The notes below the pieces were generated by a model. That model searched no databases. It was not told where the DNA came from and was given only the letters and a program-made list of their open reading frames with translations. From assembly GCA_902489965.1 (NCBI GenBank), contig CABUCA010000093.1, positions 1 to 5,969 of the forward strand: 5,969 nt of DNA, given 5' to 3'. The DNA comes from an uncultured Collinsella sp. GTDB lineage: Bacteria; Actinomycetota; Coriobacteriia; Coriobacteriales; Coriobacteriaceae. Positions within the stretch are counted from its first letter, which is position 1. Each line of letters begins with the position of its first letter. The position numbers and the translations under genes were made by a program. Positions 5,558-5,969 of the stretch are shown here, in pieces.

Positions 5558-5969
5558 GTGGGCGTACAGCAGCTAGAAGAGGCTTGGGCTTTGAGGACCG
5601 GCGCGCGTGAGGCGCGGTTGCTTGCGGCCCCGCATGTGCCGGCAGGGCTGTCGCAGCTGGGGATTGTGCGTCCTGGTGACCGCCTGGTGGCCTTTGCGGA
5701 CGACTTTGTCGATGCGTTTGCGAGCGGCTTTGATTGCTGCGATGTCGCGCTGGTGGGCTCGCCGTCCGCCGAGGCGTTTGCCGCTGCGTCCGAGGGCTTT
5801 GATGCTTCGTTTGATGCCGAGGGCCCGCACCTGTGGTGGTTCGTCAACTCCATCGGCGGGTTTGGTCTTCGCGTGCCCGATCTCCGCGCTCTGGGTCGCG
5901 CGGCTCGCGAGGCACGTACGCTGCTCGTGGCGTCAGCAGTCAAATCAAGCTTGGCCAAGCCACGGCCCT
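5558..5969 (+). CDS. Divergent Cys/Met-metabolism PLP-enzyme-like protein, N-terminal part (3' truncated by window)
   Basis: An open frame without stop runs from here to the window end (137 codons). GTG at 5558 is chosen because AAGGGA at 5543-5548 lies 9 bp upstream. ATG at 5540 is in frame but sits against the terminator T-tract with no ribosome binding site. The pattern RPGDRLVAFADDFVDAF, then LWWFVNSIGGFGLRVPDLRALGRAAREARTLLV, follows the fold-type I layout of cystathionine gamma-synthase-like enzymes (KPGDhvv..., then a vwvEsPSNPllrv-D-i-ala-lAh... block, then llvvDNTf). Key positions differ: the E-S-P-S-N-P motif reads NSIGGF, and the Asp that normally contacts the PLP ring nitrogen aligns with Ser in VASAVKSS. 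The protein may therefore be a degenerate or repurposed member. The catalytic Lys region lies beyond the window. The fold assignment is by eye and tentative; that it is a real gene is well supported by frame openness and the ribosome binding site. Confidence 0.6.
   Translation, partial: MGVQQLEEAWALRTGAREARLLAAPHVPAGLSQLGIVRPGDRLVAFADDFVDAFASGFDCCDVALVGSPSAEAFAAASEGFDASFDAEGPHLWWFVNSIGGFGLRVPDLRALGRAAREARTLLVASAVKSSLAKPRP

Noticed and set aside
5458..5958. Minus-strand open frame opposite the last gene
   Set aside because: It covers the terminator and the plus-strand gene that has a good ribosome binding site and PLP-enzyme-like patterning; its Ser/Ala/Arg-rich translation looks like a shadow.

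Overview
The window looks like a piece of chromosome from a high-GC Gram-positive bacterium. Codons ending in G or C dominate, and the gene style (PTS sugar locus, compact gaps, GTG starts) is most reminiscent of gut Coriobacteriia such as Collinsella. That placement is an inference from composition and gene content, not a database result. All recognisable genes lie on the plus strand.

Layout. (1) Positions 1-340 hold the C-terminal part of a VTC-type polyphosphate polymerase domain protein, cut by the window edge and apparently disrupted by a frame break near 17-20. (2) Positions 344-1009 encode a DUF4956 membrane protein tightly coupled to it. (3) The gap 1010-1248 holds a 10-bp perfect hairpin, a roughly 100-bp imperfect palindrome centred near 1103, and then a likely promoter and LacI-type operator for the next gene. 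(4) Positions 1249-2229 encode a LacI-family repressor. (5) The 183-bp gap 2230-2412 carries two identical LacI-type operators 26 bp apart. (6) Positions 2413-3811 (stop 3811-3813) encode a sucrose-type PTS EIIBC permease. (7) Positions 3920-5461 encode a GH32 sucrose-6-phosphate hydrolase. (8) A strong hairpin terminator lies at 5500-5535. (9) From about 5558 to the window end runs the N-terminal part of a divergent PLP-enzyme-like protein of the Cys/Met-metabolism fold.

How the genes work together. Genes 4, 6 and 7 form a self-contained scr-type sucrose utilisation locus. EIIBC imports and phosphorylates sucrose, the GH32 enzyme splits sucrose-6-phosphate into glucose-6-phosphate and fructose, and the LacI protein probably represses both its own gene and the permease gene. 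Three near-identical operators (TGAAARCGATTWCA) sit just before the regulator gene and the permease gene, which makes the regulatory circuit legible from sequence alone. No EIIA domain and no fructokinase are encoded here, so both must be supplied from elsewhere. The VTC/DUF4956 pair is a separate unit, probably connected with polyphosphate or a related envelope process.
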